This document shows, piece by piece, positions 9,500 through 19,540 of a stretch of 64,000 nt of DNA (its first letter is position 1; the number at the start of each line of letters is the position of its first letter). The position numbers and the translations under genes are program-made. Origin of the DNA: Arthrobacter sp. D5-1 (GTDB lineage Bacteria; Actinomycetota; Actinomycetes; Actinomycetales; Micrococcaceae); NCBI RefSeq assembly GCF_017357425.1, contig NZ_CP014571.1, forward strand, positions 1-64,000, written 5' to 3'. The notes under the pieces were generated by a model, which did not search any database, had not been told where the DNA came from, and saw only the letters and a program-made list of their open reading frames with translations.

Positions 9500-11488
9500 T
9501 CAGCCCGCCGCGGTCAGGAACGACTTCAACAACGGCCCGCTGGTGGTGGCACCCAGCCCGCCGTCTTCAACAAAAACTGAGACGGCCAGGTCCCCGTGCG
9601 TCGCCACGATCCAGGCGTGGGTCTTGGGCGGGTTGTCATTGCCGAATTCCGCGGTTCCGGTCTTTGCTCCCACGGGGCCGCCGGGCACCTCGGCCAGGAA
9701 CCCAGCGTGCCCGGACGTGACCACGGCGCGCATCATGTCGGCCAGGGACGCGGCCTCTTCCTTGGTAATCGGCTGGGTGGATGCCGGTGCAGCGCTTGCC
9801 GCAGCGGAAGCGGACGACGTCGGGGCGGAGCCGCCTTCCGTGGGGGCAGGAGTGGCGCCGGGGTCCTGAGCGGCGTCGGCATTCAGCACGAGCTGAGGTG
9901 AAACCGGGGCCCCGTTGGCGACGGAAGCGGCCATAACAGCGGCCGAAAGTGGCGAGAAGAGGACCTTGCCCTGGCCGATCATGGAGGCGGCGTGCTCGGT
10001 TCCTTCTGCAGCCCCGGGCACCGAGCCAAGGAAGGCATCCGCGCCCAGCTTGGGAGCTTCAACGGCCACGCCCAAAGCCTGTGCAGCCGATTCAAGTTGA
10101 CCTTGGCTGACGGTTTCCCGGGCGTTGATGAACGCAGTGTTGCAGGAGTGCGCAAACGCGTCCCTGAGGGCGACCGAGCCCAATGATGTTTCGGGGTAGC
10201 CCTCAGCGTTCTTGAAGGTGCGGCCGTCGACAACCAGCGTTGAGGGGCACTCCACCTTGGAATCCGGGGTGGCACCATTCCGGAACATCGCCAGCGAATC
10301 AACCATCTTGAAGGTGGATCCGGGTGCGTACTGTCCCAGGAGCGCAGTGTTGTAGCCGTTGCTGCCCGGACCGGAGGCCGCGGCAAGAACGGCTCCTGTG
10401 GAGGGCCTGATGGCCACGATGGCGGAAGCCGGTTCGATTCCTGCCAACGTTGCTTCAGCCAACTGCTGAAGCTTCAGGTCCAGGGTGGTCTTGAGAGAAG
10501 TGCCCGGCGCAGGAAGGGACGAGAAGAACACCTTGGTGCCGGGGGTCTCGCCGTCGGTCTTCTCAGCCGGGGTGGCCACCACTTCCACGCCATCCTTGCC
10601 GCGCAACAGGGAGTCGTACTTTTGCTGCAGGCCACCCGTCCCCGTGGTGTCTCCGGTGCGCAGTGCGCCATTGGATTTCTCGATCTGCTCTGCGTTGGCT
10701 TGGCCTACGCTCCCCAACAGGGCTCGGGCAAAGGTGCGTGTGGGTGCCAGCGCCATGGAGTCCAGGATGCTGACGCCCCCGGGTATCGCCTCGATTTTGG
10801 CCTCGGTAATGTCTGCTGTGTACGCACGGAGGACGAGGCCCTCCACGAAAGCCTGTGGCCCGGAGGCAGCAACCTGCTTGGCATACTCTTCGGCATCCAG
10901 GCCGAGCAGCGCCGCCATGGCACGGGCCGATGCGTCGGCCTGCTCAGCAGGAACCTTGGTCTTGTCGATGCCCACCCGGAAAACCGGGCGGTCCTCAACA
11001 ATCGGAGCGTCCCCAGCGCCAAGGATCTGCCCGCGCTGGGCGGCAACGGTCTTGACCGACAACGTCTCGCCCTCGGAGAGTTGCGGCGCCAGCAGGGCCG
11101 GGCTCCACTGAACCGCCCACTTGTCGCCGGACTTCTTCAGCGTGGCATCGGAGGTGTACTCCCATTGTGCCGAGCCAATGTTCCAACTGTAGTTAAGGGG
11201 GAAAGTTGCGGTGTCACCGTCGAGCTTGACGTCGCCGGAAGCAACCGAGGGCTTAGCGCCCAAGCCCTCAAAGACGGCTTTAAGTTCATCGTTGGCCGTG
11301 GCAGAGTCCTTGCCCTCTACGGCGAGCGAGCCGACGTCGAGCGCCGCCAACGAGGACGCGAGCTGCTTGGCTGCTCCCTCAGCGCCGGCGCGGCCATCGT
11401 CACAGGCCGTCAATGAACCAACCATCACGAGCGTTGCGAGACCAAGGACAAGACCCTGCTGCATTTTCAGTTTCCCCATTTGGCACAT
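9500..11488 (-). CDS. Penicillin-binding transpeptidase lipoprotein with MecA-type NTF2 domain
   Basis: A 662-residue exported protein. The lipobox VGSLTAC lies about 28 residues in, so it should be a lipoprotein on the outer membrane face. An NTF2-like MecA_N domain (about residues 30-140) is followed by the PBP dimerisation region and the transpeptidase domain, with catalytic Ser in STFK (about 390), SCN (about 447) and KTG (about 609, KTGTAEF). It crosslinks peptidoglycan. An Ala/Ser/Pro-rich linker (PAPTEGGSAPTSSASAAAS) interrupts the transpeptidase domain. GTG/ATG choices exist; ATG 11488 is taken because of GGGG upstream and a sensible signal peptide. The MecA_N-type N-terminus occurs in low-affinity PBPs, but whether this one confers beta-lactam tolerance cannot be told. 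Confidence 0.88.
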   Translation of the reverse strand: MCQMGKLKMQQGLVLGLATLVMVGSLTACDDGRAGAEGAAKQLASSLAALDVGSLAVEGKDSATANDELKAVFEGLGAKPSVASGDVKLDGDTATFPLNYSWNIGSAQWEYTSDATLKKSGDKWAVQWSPALLAPQLSEGETLSVKTVAAQRGQILGAGDAPIVEDRPVFRVGIDKTKVPAEQADASARAMAALLGLDAEEYAKQVAASGPQAFVEGLVLRAYTADITEAKIEAIPGGVSILDSMALAPTRTFARALLGSVGQANAEQIEKSNGALRTGDTTGTGGLQQKYDSLLRGKDGVEVVATPAEKTDGETPGTKVFFSSLPAPGTSLKTTLDLKLQQLAEATLAGIEPASAIVAIRPSTGAVLAAASGPGSNGYNTALLGQYAPGSTFKMVDSLAMFRNGATPDSKVECPSTLVVDGRTFKNAEGYPETSLGSVALRDAFAHSCNTAFINARETVSQGQLESAAQALGVAVEAPKLGADAFLGSVPGAAEGTEHAASMIGQGKVLFSPLSAAVMAASVANGAPVSPQLVLNADAAQDPGATPAPTEGGSAPTSSASAAASAAPASTQPITKEEAASLADMMRAVVTSGHAGFLAEVPGGPVGAKTGTAEFGNDNPPKTHAWIVATHGDLAVSVFVEDGGLGATTSGPLLKSFLTAAG

Positions 11489-11593
11489 TATGCCCCGTTC
11501 CCCTGACAGTTTCTTGTTGTGCCCGGGAAGCGGACAGCCGCCGCCTGCCAGCCCTGGAAAGAGCGGCAAGCGACGGCTGCCTGGAACATCCAA

Positions 11594-14500
11594 CTACGGA
11601 GCACAGGTGAACTTGGCATCACCCCAGACACCGTGCGCACCGTTGATGGAGCCGGACGGGTCCACCACGAGTTCCACGTACGCCACTCCTGTCAGGTCAA
11701 CAGACACCGATTCCGGAGCGAATCCGGGAGTGTAGGTGCGCGACTGGTACTTGTTCACGCCGTCGGCATTGACCTTGAAGATGATGTTGCCACCGAAGCC
11801 GCTCTCGAGCCCCACCTGCGAGGTAAACGAGGTGCACTTGCCGCCAAGGTAATACGTGATCTTCGAGGCAGCGTGGACCCCAAGACCCTTGGTGAACACG
11901 GGCTGCTGCCCGGTTGCGGGGTCGGTGTAGTTGATGGCCAGCGGCTTGTCCGGGGAGGATGCCGAGTCCTTGTTGGCCACGTTTTTGCCGATCACGCCGT
12001 AACCGTTCAAGGCCTGCACCCACGGGGTTTCGGAGGCGTAAACGGAGCCCACCGGAACAGCCGGCAAGGGCTGTGTGGTCACCTTCCAGTCGAAGAACTT
12101 CACCCGGGTGTCTGTCGGCAACGTGACAGATGCCAGCTCTTTGGTGGGGTTCAAGCGGACGGTATTGGAGAACGCCTGATACTTGTACTGCGTGTACTCC
12201 GGCGAGGGACCGTTGGCGTTGTTGCGACCCTGTTCGGACACTGCCAGGACAGCCCCGTTGAGGACCGACGGCTGCAGCCAGTTGGGGAAGAAGATGGATT
12301 GCTTTTCCACGCTCCCATCGGCGTATTTCAGGGTCAGAGTTGGGCTGGTGCCGTTGCCCACCGCGGCGGATCCGAGGACGGCCAAGTGCGTTCCCTTGCC
12401 CTTGACGGCGATCGTCTGTGCGGACAGCGCCACCGAGTTGGGGACGTCCGGTCCGACGGCGGGCCAGGTGTAGTCGACCTGGGTCGGCTTTCCGGCATCC
12501 ACCGTTACTGTGCTCCCCGGACGGACGCCACCCGCAGGAACCGTCGCGGCCGCCAGCTGCTCGGCAGCGAAGGTGGCCCCGCCGCCGTCGAAGTTTCCGA
12601 GCGCCTTGCCCGCAACGGTGGTGACCGAAACGGTGTTGTACGCGGCGGCAAGCGATCCGTACGCGACGTAGATTTGGTTGCCGCCCGTCACCGTTTGCGT
12701 GCTGGAGTCAGAAGCAGCGTACGACGCCGACACCCGCACGGTCTGTTGGCCCGCCTTGGCGCTGGAGCCGGGTTTGATGACGAACGTTGCCGTGGTTGTC
12801 GCGCCACCTTCGACCTTGGCGGCAGTGGCACCGGAGGAAGAGACCACGGTCCAACCTTCCGGGAGCACCGGCGTCAGGACCACATTGGTCTTGGCCTTGG
12901 TTCCGGTGTTCACGAACGCCGCCGTGACAGTGGTTTCCTGATCCTGGAAGACCTGTTCGCCGGTGGTCACCCGGACCTCAGCGGCACTGTCTTCCTGGCT
13001 CTTGCCGCCCAATGGTCCGGCCTGCTGGAGTTGCACGGTGGCCGACTGGTTGGAGGCAAGTGAGCCCGTCTTTACCCAGATGATGCCGTTGTTGGCTTCA
13101 TCGAAGTACCAGCCTGTGGTTGCTGCAGCATAGGCGGCCTGGGTGGAGTGTTGGGCAAGCTTGGTGCCGCCGATCTTCACATCCTTGGGTGCTGCGCCCG
13201 CGTGGACCTTGAGCTCGTACGGGCGGGCCGCTGCCTTGCCGGTGTAGTCTCCCGTCCGCTCTCCGATGGAGACCTTCACGCTGCTGTTGCCCGTACCCGG
13301 AGCGTCCACGGTGAAGACCTGGCTGGAGGATTTCCCATCCTTGAATTCGCGGGTGACCTTGTCGTCTTCGTAGAGGGTAAACGTGTCCTGGCCCTTGGCG
13401 TAGACATCCAAAGTAATCATGGAATCTTCGGGAACCAAGGATGCATTACGGGCCACGATGCCTTGCGGGATCACCGCTCCTGCACGAACGAAGACCGGAA
13501 GCCTATCCAGCGGCGCGTTGTAGCCGTTGAGGATCTGGCCGCCCTGGTAGAGCTTGCCGGTCCAATAATCCACCCACTGCTGGCCTTCGGGAAGGAAGAT
13601 TCCGTTGCGGACATCGGTCTGGGTAAAGACCGGAGCCACCAGGAAATCGGAGCCGAGCATGAACTGGTTGTTGGCCTCGGCTCCGTAGGACCACTGCTGG
13701 TCAGGGAACTCGAGGGCCATGGAGCGCATCATCGAAACGCCGGTGGTGGAGGATTCCTGGGCCAGCGTGTAGATGAAGGGCATCAACTGCTGGCGGAGCT
13801 GCAGGTACTGGCGGTTGATGGCCGTGGCCTCGTCGCCGTTGAGCCATGGACGCTTGTCCGTAGCGGCCCAGCCGGACATGGAATAGAGCGCGGGGGCAAA
13901 AGCCTTCCACTGAAGGTCACGCACATAGGACTCTGCGGATCCGCCAAAGATGCCGTCAACGTCGCCCGTGGTGAACGCCAGACCCGAGTTGCCGGCGCCG
14001 GTGAGGGCGGAGACCTGCCAGCGGACGGCGTCGAGGTTTCCTGAATGGTCACCCGTCCACTGCATGCCGCAACGCTGGGAGCCGGCCCAGCCCTCAACCA
14101 TCAGCGAGGTGCCGCGGGCGTTGGAGTACTGCTCGATTCCGCCATGCGCAGCTTCGCACCCGGTGAGCGCTTGGCGGTAGCCTTGGCCCACCCAGGCGAC
14201 ATCGAGCTTCCGGAGCCGAACCCCGGCTTCGCCCACTTCGTATTCCTGGTTGGTCAGGGAACGCTGGGTCCACAGGCCAACTTTGAGATCTGTTTCTTCC
14301 TCGATGTTGCTGACGGTTTCCGGGAGCTGCTGGTACTCGCAGCCGTAGCCGTCGTTGACCAGCATCCAGCCGGCGGGCATGTCGTTCTCAACGAACTTCC
14401 GCGCAGTCTTGATGGCGTCCGGGGTGCGCTGCTTGGCGCCGTCGGGATCGCCGTAGCCAGAGGAGGAATAGCCGGGATTGGACCGGTTGTAGCAGTCAGC

Positions 14501-15445
14501 ATCGCCGTATTCCAGAGCGTAGACCGGGGGCATCATCGGCTTTCCGGTCAGCGTGGTGTAGGCACCCAATGACTGCTTGTAGTCGCCCACGAAGTAGTAG
14601 GCGTCAAATCGCCTTTCCTCATGTGTGGTGGTGGGCTGGCCGCCGAAGTTGTAGGAGCCGCGGGCAAAGGTGTCACGCAGGACGCCGTAGCCGTTGGAGG
14701 ACATGTAGTACGGCACGGCGTTGGGGTAACCGTCGTCGTCCCAGTCGAAGTTCTTGGCGATGTTGATCAGGGCGCCGGTGTGCACGGAGCGGCCGTTCTG
14801 CATACCGCCACCGATGAACTGCTCCCCATCCTGCTGGGCAAGGTGCTGGGTGGCGGAGTTGGAGCCGAAGGTGATGGGTGCGGATTCTTCAAGGACCAGT
14901 GAGCCATCAGCCCGGATGACGCGGAGTTGGGTGGTGGCTTTGTTGATCCCGACGCTGATCTTTGCGGTCTTCAGGACCAGCCAATCACCGTCAGTGACAG
15001 CAGGCGTGACGCCTGGGAACTTGTCTTTGCCCACCACGATGTTGGCGGTCCTGGCCGGGTCGCCTTGGTCCGTGTTGGCGGGGTCCGTGAACGTCCCACT
15101 GGGGTCAGCTTCCAAGCGGAAGTTGCCGTCGTCCAGGAACGTGACGCGAATGGCGCCCTTCTCGGTGGAAAGGTCTACGACGTTGCCGGCTTGGGTAAAG
15201 CCCGTCACCGCGCCGAGAGGTACTCCGGCGGCGTCGACTGGTACTTCGGGAGTCACGGATTTGATCGCAGCGGGATCGCCGGGAGCGGCATTGGCAGCAG
15301 TGGCGAAGGACAGTGCGGGAATGGCTCCCGCGAGGAGTAACGATGCGAGGCCGAGTGCAGCGGCCTTCCTGGTTAGCGAACCTTTGGTGGTGCGTCCGGA
15401 GCTGTTGGGGAGAGCTCCGGACAGACCCAAGGAGGGTGCGGACAT
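11594..15445 (-). CDS. Secreted glycoside hydrolase family 31 enzyme with NEW3 and NPCBM modules
   Basis: A 1283-residue multidomain exoenzyme. A long signal peptide ends in ANAAPGD (about residue 54). The GH31 region spans roughly 70-760, with nucleophile Asp in LDVAWVGQGY (about 415) and acid/base Asp in WTGDHSGN (about 466). Then follow a GH31 C-terminal beta domain, a NEW3 (NPCBM-associated) domain at about 860-950, and a C-terminal NPCBM carbohydrate-binding module ending in the Trp-Gly-Asp-Ala region. Family members act on alpha-linked sugars. The GDADCYNRS start of the barrel and WVGQGY resemble the alpha-N-acetylgalactosaminidase-type GH31 branch more than alpha-glucosidases, but this is judgement from memory. 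It is probably a single-gene unit reading toward the PBP gene 105 bp away. Confidence 0.87.
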   Translation of the reverse strand: MSAPSLGLSGALPNSSGRTTKGSLTRKAAALGLASLLLAGAIPALSFATAANAAPGDPAAIKSVTPEVPVDAAGVPLGAVTGFTQAGNVVDLSTEKGAIRVTFLDDGNFRLEADPSGTFTDPANTDQGDPARTANIVVGKDKFPGVTPAVTDGDWLVLKTAKISVGINKATTQLRVIRADGSLVLEESAPITFGSNSATQHLAQQDGEQFIGGGMQNGRSVHTGALINIAKNFDWDDDGYPNAVPYYMSSNGYGVLRDTFARGSYNFGGQPTTTHEERRFDAYYFVGDYKQSLGAYTTLTGKPMMPPVYALEYGDADCYNRSNPGYSSSGYGDPDGAKQRTPDAIKTARKFVENDMPAGWMLVNDGYGCEYQQLPETVSNIEEETDLKVGLWTQRSLTNQEYEVGEAGVRLRKLDVAWVGQGYRQALTGCEAAHGGIEQYSNARGTSLMVEGWAGSQRCGMQWTGDHSGNLDAVRWQVSALTGAGNSGLAFTTGDVDGIFGGSAESYVRDLQWKAFAPALYSMSGWAATDKRPWLNGDEATAINRQYLQLRQQLMPFIYTLAQESSTTGVSMMRSMALEFPDQQWSYGAEANNQFMLGSDFLVAPVFTQTDVRNGIFLPEGQQWVDYWTGKLYQGGQILNGYNAPLDRLPVFVRAGAVIPQGIVARNASLVPEDSMITLDVYAKGQDTFTLYEDDKVTREFKDGKSSSQVFTVDAPGTGNSSVKVSIGERTGDYTGKAAARPYELKVHAGAAPKDVKIGGTKLAQHSTQAAYAAATTGWYFDEANNGIIWVKTGSLASNQSATVQLQQAGPLGGKSQEDSAAEVRVTTGEQVFQDQETTVTAAFVNTGTKAKTNVVLTPVLPEGWTVVSSSGATAAKVEGGATTTATFVIKPGSSAKAGQQTVRVSASYAASDSSTQTVTGGNQIYVAYGSLAAAYNTVSVTTVAGKALGNFDGGGATFAAEQLAAATVPAGGVRPGSTVTVDAGKPTQVDYTWPAVGPDVPNSVALSAQTIAVKGKGTHLAVLGSAAVGNGTSPTLTLKYADGSVEKQSIFFPNWLQPSVLNGAVLAVSEQGRNNANGPSPEYTQYKYQAFSNTVRLNPTKELASVTLPTDTRVKFFDWKVTTQPLPAVPVGSVYASETPWVQALNGYGVIGKNVANKDSASSPDKPLAINYTDPATGQQPVFTKGLGVHAASKITYYLGGKCTSFTSQVGLESGFGGNIIFKVNADGVNKYQSRTYTPGFAPESVSVDLTGVAYVELVVDPSGSINGAHGVWGDAKFTCAP

Positions 15446-15594
15446 GTGGGGCCAACTTTCGACGAGTGACTTTTTGTGATCTAACTCATAGCGAAACGTG
15501 CACTAATCGTCACTGCAAAAAACCCAAAGGTCAACCGTTTCACCAAAATTGCCCACCCAACCAGGTCAGGGAGGGCCCGGCAGAGCGGCGGGAC
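15446..15594 (-). promoter_or_regulatory. Upstream region of the GH31 gene with a -35-like box
   Basis: This 149-bp spacer separates the response-regulator stop from the GH31 start. On the minus strand it contains TTGACC (rc of 15529-15534), a plausible -35, followed by an AT-rich stretch. No clear -10 stands out at a fixed spacing. No convincing terminator for the upstream operon is visible. Confidence 0.3.
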
Positions 15595-16251
15595 TCAGTG
15601 CCCGCGGATGATCCTGCGCTGCGTCGCAACGGCGATGGCAGCCGTGCGGTTATCCACCCCGAGCTTGGAGTAGATGTGCACCAAATGTGTCTTCACAGTG
15701 GCCTCGGAAATGAAGAGTTGCTTGGCCATAGCCCTGTTGCTCATGCCGGTCGCCAGCAGTTCCAGTAATTGGACTTCCCTGCCGCTGAGCGCCGGCGACG
15801 GGTTCCGGATACGCCCCATGAGCCGCGCCGCAACCTCCGGTGCCAGCGCGGTCTGCCCGGCAGCCGCGGACAGGACGGCCTGCCGGATCTGCTCCGGCGG
15901 GGCATCCTTCAGCATGTAACCGCTGGCGCCCGCTTCCACCGCGGACAGGATGTCCGCGTCGGTGTCGTAAGTCGTCAGAATCAGAACGGGAGGCGGGGGA
16001 CTCCCGGCCTCACCCGCCTTGATCTTCTCCGTAGCCGTCACGCCATCCATGCCGCTGCCCATCTGCAGGTCCATGAGCACCAGGTCCACAGGCTCTCCGA
16101 GGGTGTTGAGCTTGCTGAGTTCCACCAGGGCAGCATCACCGTCGGATGCCTCCGCAACAACCGTCACTCCCGGGAAATCCGCCAGCATGGCGCGGAGGCC
16201 GGCCCTGACCACGGGATGGTCGTCCACCAAGAGGATGCGGATGTCACTCAT
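15595..16251 (-). CDS. NarL/LuxR-family response regulator
   Basis: A 218-residue two-domain regulator. The receiver domain (about 1-120) has the acidic pair VDDH at 10-11, the phosphoacceptor Asp61 in LVLMDLQMG, the Thr of ILTTYD and the Lys of MLKDAP. A C-terminal LuxR helix-turn-helix (about 150-212) contains LSGREVQLLELLATGMSNRAMAKQL. The start ATG overlaps the stop of the histidine kinase by 4 bp, so it is coupled to it. It likely controls the divergent ABC exporter genes at 17724-19529 in response to membrane or antimicrobial stress, which is inference from gene order. Confidence 0.92.
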   Translation of the reverse strand: MSDIRILLVDDHPVVRAGLRAMLADFPGVTVVAEASDGDAALVELSKLNTLGEPVDLVLMDLQMGSGMDGVTATEKIKAGEAGSPPPPVLILTTYDTDADILSAVEAGASGYMLKDAPPEQIRQAVLSAAAGQTALAPEVAARLMGRIRNPSPALSGREVQLLELLATGMSNRAMAKQLFISEATVKTHLVHIYSKLGVDNRTAAIAVATQRRIIRGH

Positions 16252-17528
16252 GAAACACCTTCGTCTGCCGGAAGCGGCACCCGAACGGCCACTACAGTCC
16301 CCTCGCCAGGCGCCGACTCAATCTCCAGTCTGCCGTTCAGCGCGGCCAGTCTCTCGCGCAAACTTTGAAGCCCGACGCCGGTGCCGTCGCCACGCACTGT
16401 ACCGGCCGCCGTCGACGGTTCGAAACCTTTGCCGTCGTCGAAAACGTCCAAGGTCACCTCAGCGCCAAGAAAGGACAGAGTCACGACGGCGGCACGTGCG
16501 TGGGCGTGTGCCCACACGTTCGCGAGGGAAGCCTGGGCGGCCCGGAGCAGGGTGGTCTGGTAGGTGTTGGGCAGCTCCACAGGCGTACCCACCAGCTCGA
16601 AGCGGCAGCGCAACGCCGTACCCCGGGCAGCGGCCTCGGTCTCGGTCTTGTCGCAGAGCCGGCGCAGGGTGTCCACCAGGCCGGACTGCTCCAGATCGGG
16701 CGACCGCAGGCCGCGGACAAAACTCCGTGCTTCGGCAAGGTTGGTGGACGCTGTGTCCTGGACAATCCTCAACCGTTCCTTGGCTGCCTGCGGATCCCCG
16801 TCATCAAGGGCTTTCTCCGCGGACCTGCCCATCAGGATGATGCTGGAAAATCCCTGGGCCAGGGTGTCGTGTATTTCGCGGGCCAGCCGTTCACGTTCAG
16901 CAAGCATGCCGGCGTCGTGCTGGGTTTGCGCGAGTTCAGCGCGTGTACGGCGAAGGTCGTCGGCAACAGTGCGCTGGTTCTCGGCTTCCAGGAACAACGC
17001 ACGGTACGCCAGCCCGGTGACCACGGCGAAGCCAGCCCCGAACACCGGCCCCAGAACCATCGCCAGCTGCAGGCCACCGTCAACCGACCCCCGGCTATGG
17101 AACCACAATGCTCCGATCAGCAGGATGGTGCTGAGCGCAATCGCCGGGAGTGCCAGCCGCCGGGGGAGAAGGTGGAGTTGGACGAAGAACAGGGGAAAGG
17201 CTACCCAGGCGAAGTCACCGCTGACCAAAAGGAGCAGCAGCCACAGGATCATCACAGCGCCTAGCCACCACCGCGCATACGGCGTGGGGTTGAAGCGGGA
17301 GGCATCGCTGGCGTAGCGCTTCTCAAGGATTGTGCCAGCCAGATACACCGCGGCCAGTAGTGCCGAGAGTCCCAGACCCGCTGCCATGGCCACGGGTGTT
17401 GGAGGCGACCCGGCAACTCCTACACCTGTCAGCAAACGTACGACGGCCACCAGCAGCAGCACCGCGAAGCCGACGTGCAGGCACACCCGCAGCACGCGGA
17501 GGATGGTGGCGGCGCCGGTGGACTGCAT
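16248..17528 (-). CDS. NarL-type sensor histidine kinase
   Basis: A 426-residue membrane kinase. Four to six hydrophobic helices (residues about 10-180) precede a coiled segment and the HisKA_3 dimerisation motif ERERLAREIHDTLAQGFSSI, with phosphoacceptor His at about 219. A HATPase_c domain follows (DDGKGFEPS, then GVGLQSLRERLA). ATG 17528 is preferred over the longer frame from 17618 because GGGAGGC sits directly before it and the upstream residues are non-helical and basic. It forms a kinase-regulator operon with the next gene and is divergent from an ABC exporter, with 195 bp between the two starts. Confidence 0.9.
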   Translation of the reverse strand: MQSTGAATILRVLRVCLHVGFAVLLLVAVVRLLTGVGVAGSPPTPVAMAAGLGLSALLAAVYLAGTILEKRYASDASRFNPTPYARWWLGAVMILWLLLLLVSGDFAWVAFPLFFVQLHLLPRRLALPAIALSTILLIGALWFHSRGSVDGGLQLAMVLGPVFGAGFAVVTGLAYRALFLEAENQRTVADDLRRTRAELAQTQHDAGMLAERERLAREIHDTLAQGFSSIILMGRSAEKALDDGDPQAAKERLRIVQDTASTNLAEARSFVRGLRSPDLEQSGLVDTLRRLCDKTETEAAARGTALRCRFELVGTPVELPNTYQTTLLRAAQASLANVWAHAHARAAVVTLSFLGAEVTLDVFDDGKGFEPSTAAGTVRGDGTGVGLQSLRERLAALNGRLEIESAPGEGTVVAVRVPLPADEGVS

Positions 17529-17723
17529 GCCTCCCAGCGTATCCCCGGCGATGTGCGAACCGGGCCGGATTCCGTGTCCCCGCGGCTGAATCAACCATTT
17601 GGATGATCGCCCTTTCAACCCCTTGGCGTGAACGAATCCATCCGGTTCCCGATGTCTTCGCGAGGCATCGCGGGAAAGGTTGATTGTGCCGGGACCAAGC
17701 CCGCACCGAACCGAAGGAATCCG

Positions 17724-18803
17724 ATGTTTCTCGCCATCCGCGACATCCGTTTCGCCAAGGGCCGCTTCGCGCTCATGGGCAGCGTGGTCGCGCTGATCAC
17801 CTTACTGCTCGTCATGCTTTCCGGGCTGACGGCAGGCCTGGGTAACCAATCAACGTCGGCCATTGCCGCGCTGCACGTGCAGCAGATCGTCTTCGGCGCT
17901 CCTGCCGGAGGTGAGCCCAAGGCCTCATATACGGAGTCGGAAGTCTCCAGCCAGCAGCTCGAGGCTTGGCGGGAACAGCCGGGCGTTACGTCGGTGCAGG
18001 CACTGGGAATCAGCCAGACGCGGTTCCAGTCACTTGGTGATGGCGGCACACCGAGCGGAACGGCGAACGTCGCAGTTTTCGGCGGCTCTGTGGCTCCCTC
18101 AGCAGTGGAGGACGGAACGGTTGTGATCGGTGAATCCTTGGCAAAGGACCTGTCGCTGCAGGCCGGAAGCCGGGTCCGGGTTGGCGGAAAAGATCTCACC
18201 GTCTCGGCGGTTGTTGAGGACCAGTGGTATTCACACACTGGAGTGGTCTGGACGACGCTGGAAACCTGGAGGTCCGTCGCACACGCGACGCCAGGCACTG
18301 CCACAATCCTGGCGGTAACGCACGACGCCGGAACCTCCTTGGACATCGATGCCGCCAATGCGGCGGCCGGCACAGTGAGCGCGGATCCCGTTGGGTCCTT
18401 CCAGGCGTTGGCCTCATACAAGAGTGAGAACGGATCACTCATGCTGATGCAGGCATTTCTCTATGGGATCTCCGCGCTGGTGATTGTGGCATTCCTGACC
18501 GTCTGGACCGTGCAACGTACCCGCGATATTGCCGTGCTCAAGGCGCTGGGTGCGTCCTCAGGCTACGTGTTGCGGGATGCGTTGGCGCAGGCAGCTTTGG
18601 TACTGCTGGCCGGAGCAGCCGTGGGCGGCTCGTTGGGACTTGCCGGCGGATTGCTCGCGGCCCAGGCCGCGCCGTTCCTCATCACTCCCTTGACCACGCT
18701 GGTACCCATTGCCGGAATCGTCATCCTTGGCCTGGGCGGTGCCGTCCTCGCAGTCCGCAAAGTCACCAAGGTCGATCCATTGCTTGCCCTCGGCGGCAAC
18801 TAA
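17724..18803 (+). CDS. MacB/FtsX-like ABC transporter permease
   Basis: A 359-residue permease with one N-terminal transmembrane helix (residues about 14-36), a large extracytoplasmic MacB_PCD domain (about 40-260) and three C-terminal helices of the FtsX fold (about 267-350), including the coupling segment RDIAVLKALGAS. The start ATG 17724 has a clean GAAGGAA ribosome site 5 nt upstream; an in-frame extension to 17628 lacks one. It is paired with the ATPase 24 bp downstream. These exporters move lipids, lipoproteins or antimicrobial peptides; the direction and substrate cannot be read here. Confidence 0.87.
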   Translation: MFLAIRDIRFAKGRFALMGSVVALITLLLVMLSGLTAGLGNQSTSAIAALHVQQIVFGAPAGGEPKASYTESEVSSQQLEAWREQPGVTSVQALGISQTRFQSLGDGGTPSGTANVAVFGGSVAPSAVEDGTVVIGESLAKDLSLQAGSRVRVGGKDLTVSAVVEDQWYSHTGVVWTTLETWRSVAHATPGTATILAVTHDAGTSLDIDAANAAAGTVSADPVGSFQALASYKSENGSLMLMQAFLYGISALVIVAFLTVWTVQRTRDIAVLKALGASSGYVLRDALAQAALVLLAGAAVGGSLGLAGGLLAAQAAPFLITPLTTLVPIAGIVILGLGGAVLAVRKVTKVDPLLALGGN

Positions 18804-18827
18804 AACATACCCCGAAAGGCATACATC

Positions 18828-19529
18828 GTGACTACAGCATTGAACCTCGTCAACGTCTCCCTCGAATACCCTGATGGCGGCTCAACCCTCAAAGCACTCG
18901 ACGCCGTCAACCTCAGCGTTCGCAGGGGTGAATTTCTCTCCTTGGTAGGTCCTTCAGGATCCGGCAAGTCCTCGCTGCTCGCCGTCGCCGCTACTCTCGT
19001 GACACCCACCGCCGGGCTGGTCGTCATCGATGGGCAGGACGTCTCCGCCCTCAAGGAGGCCGACCGCACGGCGCTTCGCCGGGACAAGGTGGGCATCATC
19101 TTCCAGCAACCAAACCTGCTTCCCTCGCTGACCGCCGTCGAGCAATTGCTGATCCGCGAGCACTTGCGGGGCAATCCGCTGAAAGAAGCCCGCCGCACGG
19201 CCGAGGGGCTGCTGGACGTTGTGGGCCTGTCCACAGCGGCACACAAAAGGCCCCATCAGTTGTCAGGGGGACAGCGTCAGCGGGTGAACATTGCCCGGGC
19301 GCTCATGGGCAACCCAACCGTCCTGCTGGTGGATGAACCAACTGCTGCATTGGATCACGAGCGCAGCGAATCCATCGTCCGGTTGCTGCGGCGGGTGACG
19401 GATGAGTTCTCCACGGCCACTGTCATGGTCACCCACGACACAGAGTTCCTGCCCCTCACCGACGCCGTCGCCACCATGCGCGACGGGCGAATCAGCCCCG
19501 CACTGGTCCCCGCCGCGCAGCCCAAGTAA
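18828..19529 (+). CDS. MacB/LolD-like ABC transporter ATP-binding protein
   Basis: A 233-residue ATPase with Walker A GPSGSGKSS (41-49), Q-loop FQQPNLLPSL, signature LSGGQRQRVNIARAL, Walker B VLLVDEPTAALD and switch His VTHDTEF. Length and motifs match the LolD/MacB branch. It follows its permease by 24 bp and forms the energy module of one exporter. The divergent two-component system is the likely regulator. The gene ends 11 bp before the stop of the converging HxlR gene, without a visible terminator. Confidence 0.92.
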   Translation: MTTALNLVNVSLEYPDGGSTLKALDAVNLSVRRGEFLSLVGPSGSGKSSLLAVAATLVTPTAGLVVIDGQDVSALKEADRTALRRDKVGIIFQQPNLLPSLTAVEQLLIREHLRGNPLKEARRTAEGLLDVVGLSTAAHKRPHQLSGGQRQRVNIARALMGNPTVLLVDEPTAALDHERSESIVRLLRRVTDEFSTATVMVTHDTEFLPLTDAVATMRDGRISPALVPAAQPK

Positions 19530-19540
19530 GTAGCAGTTGA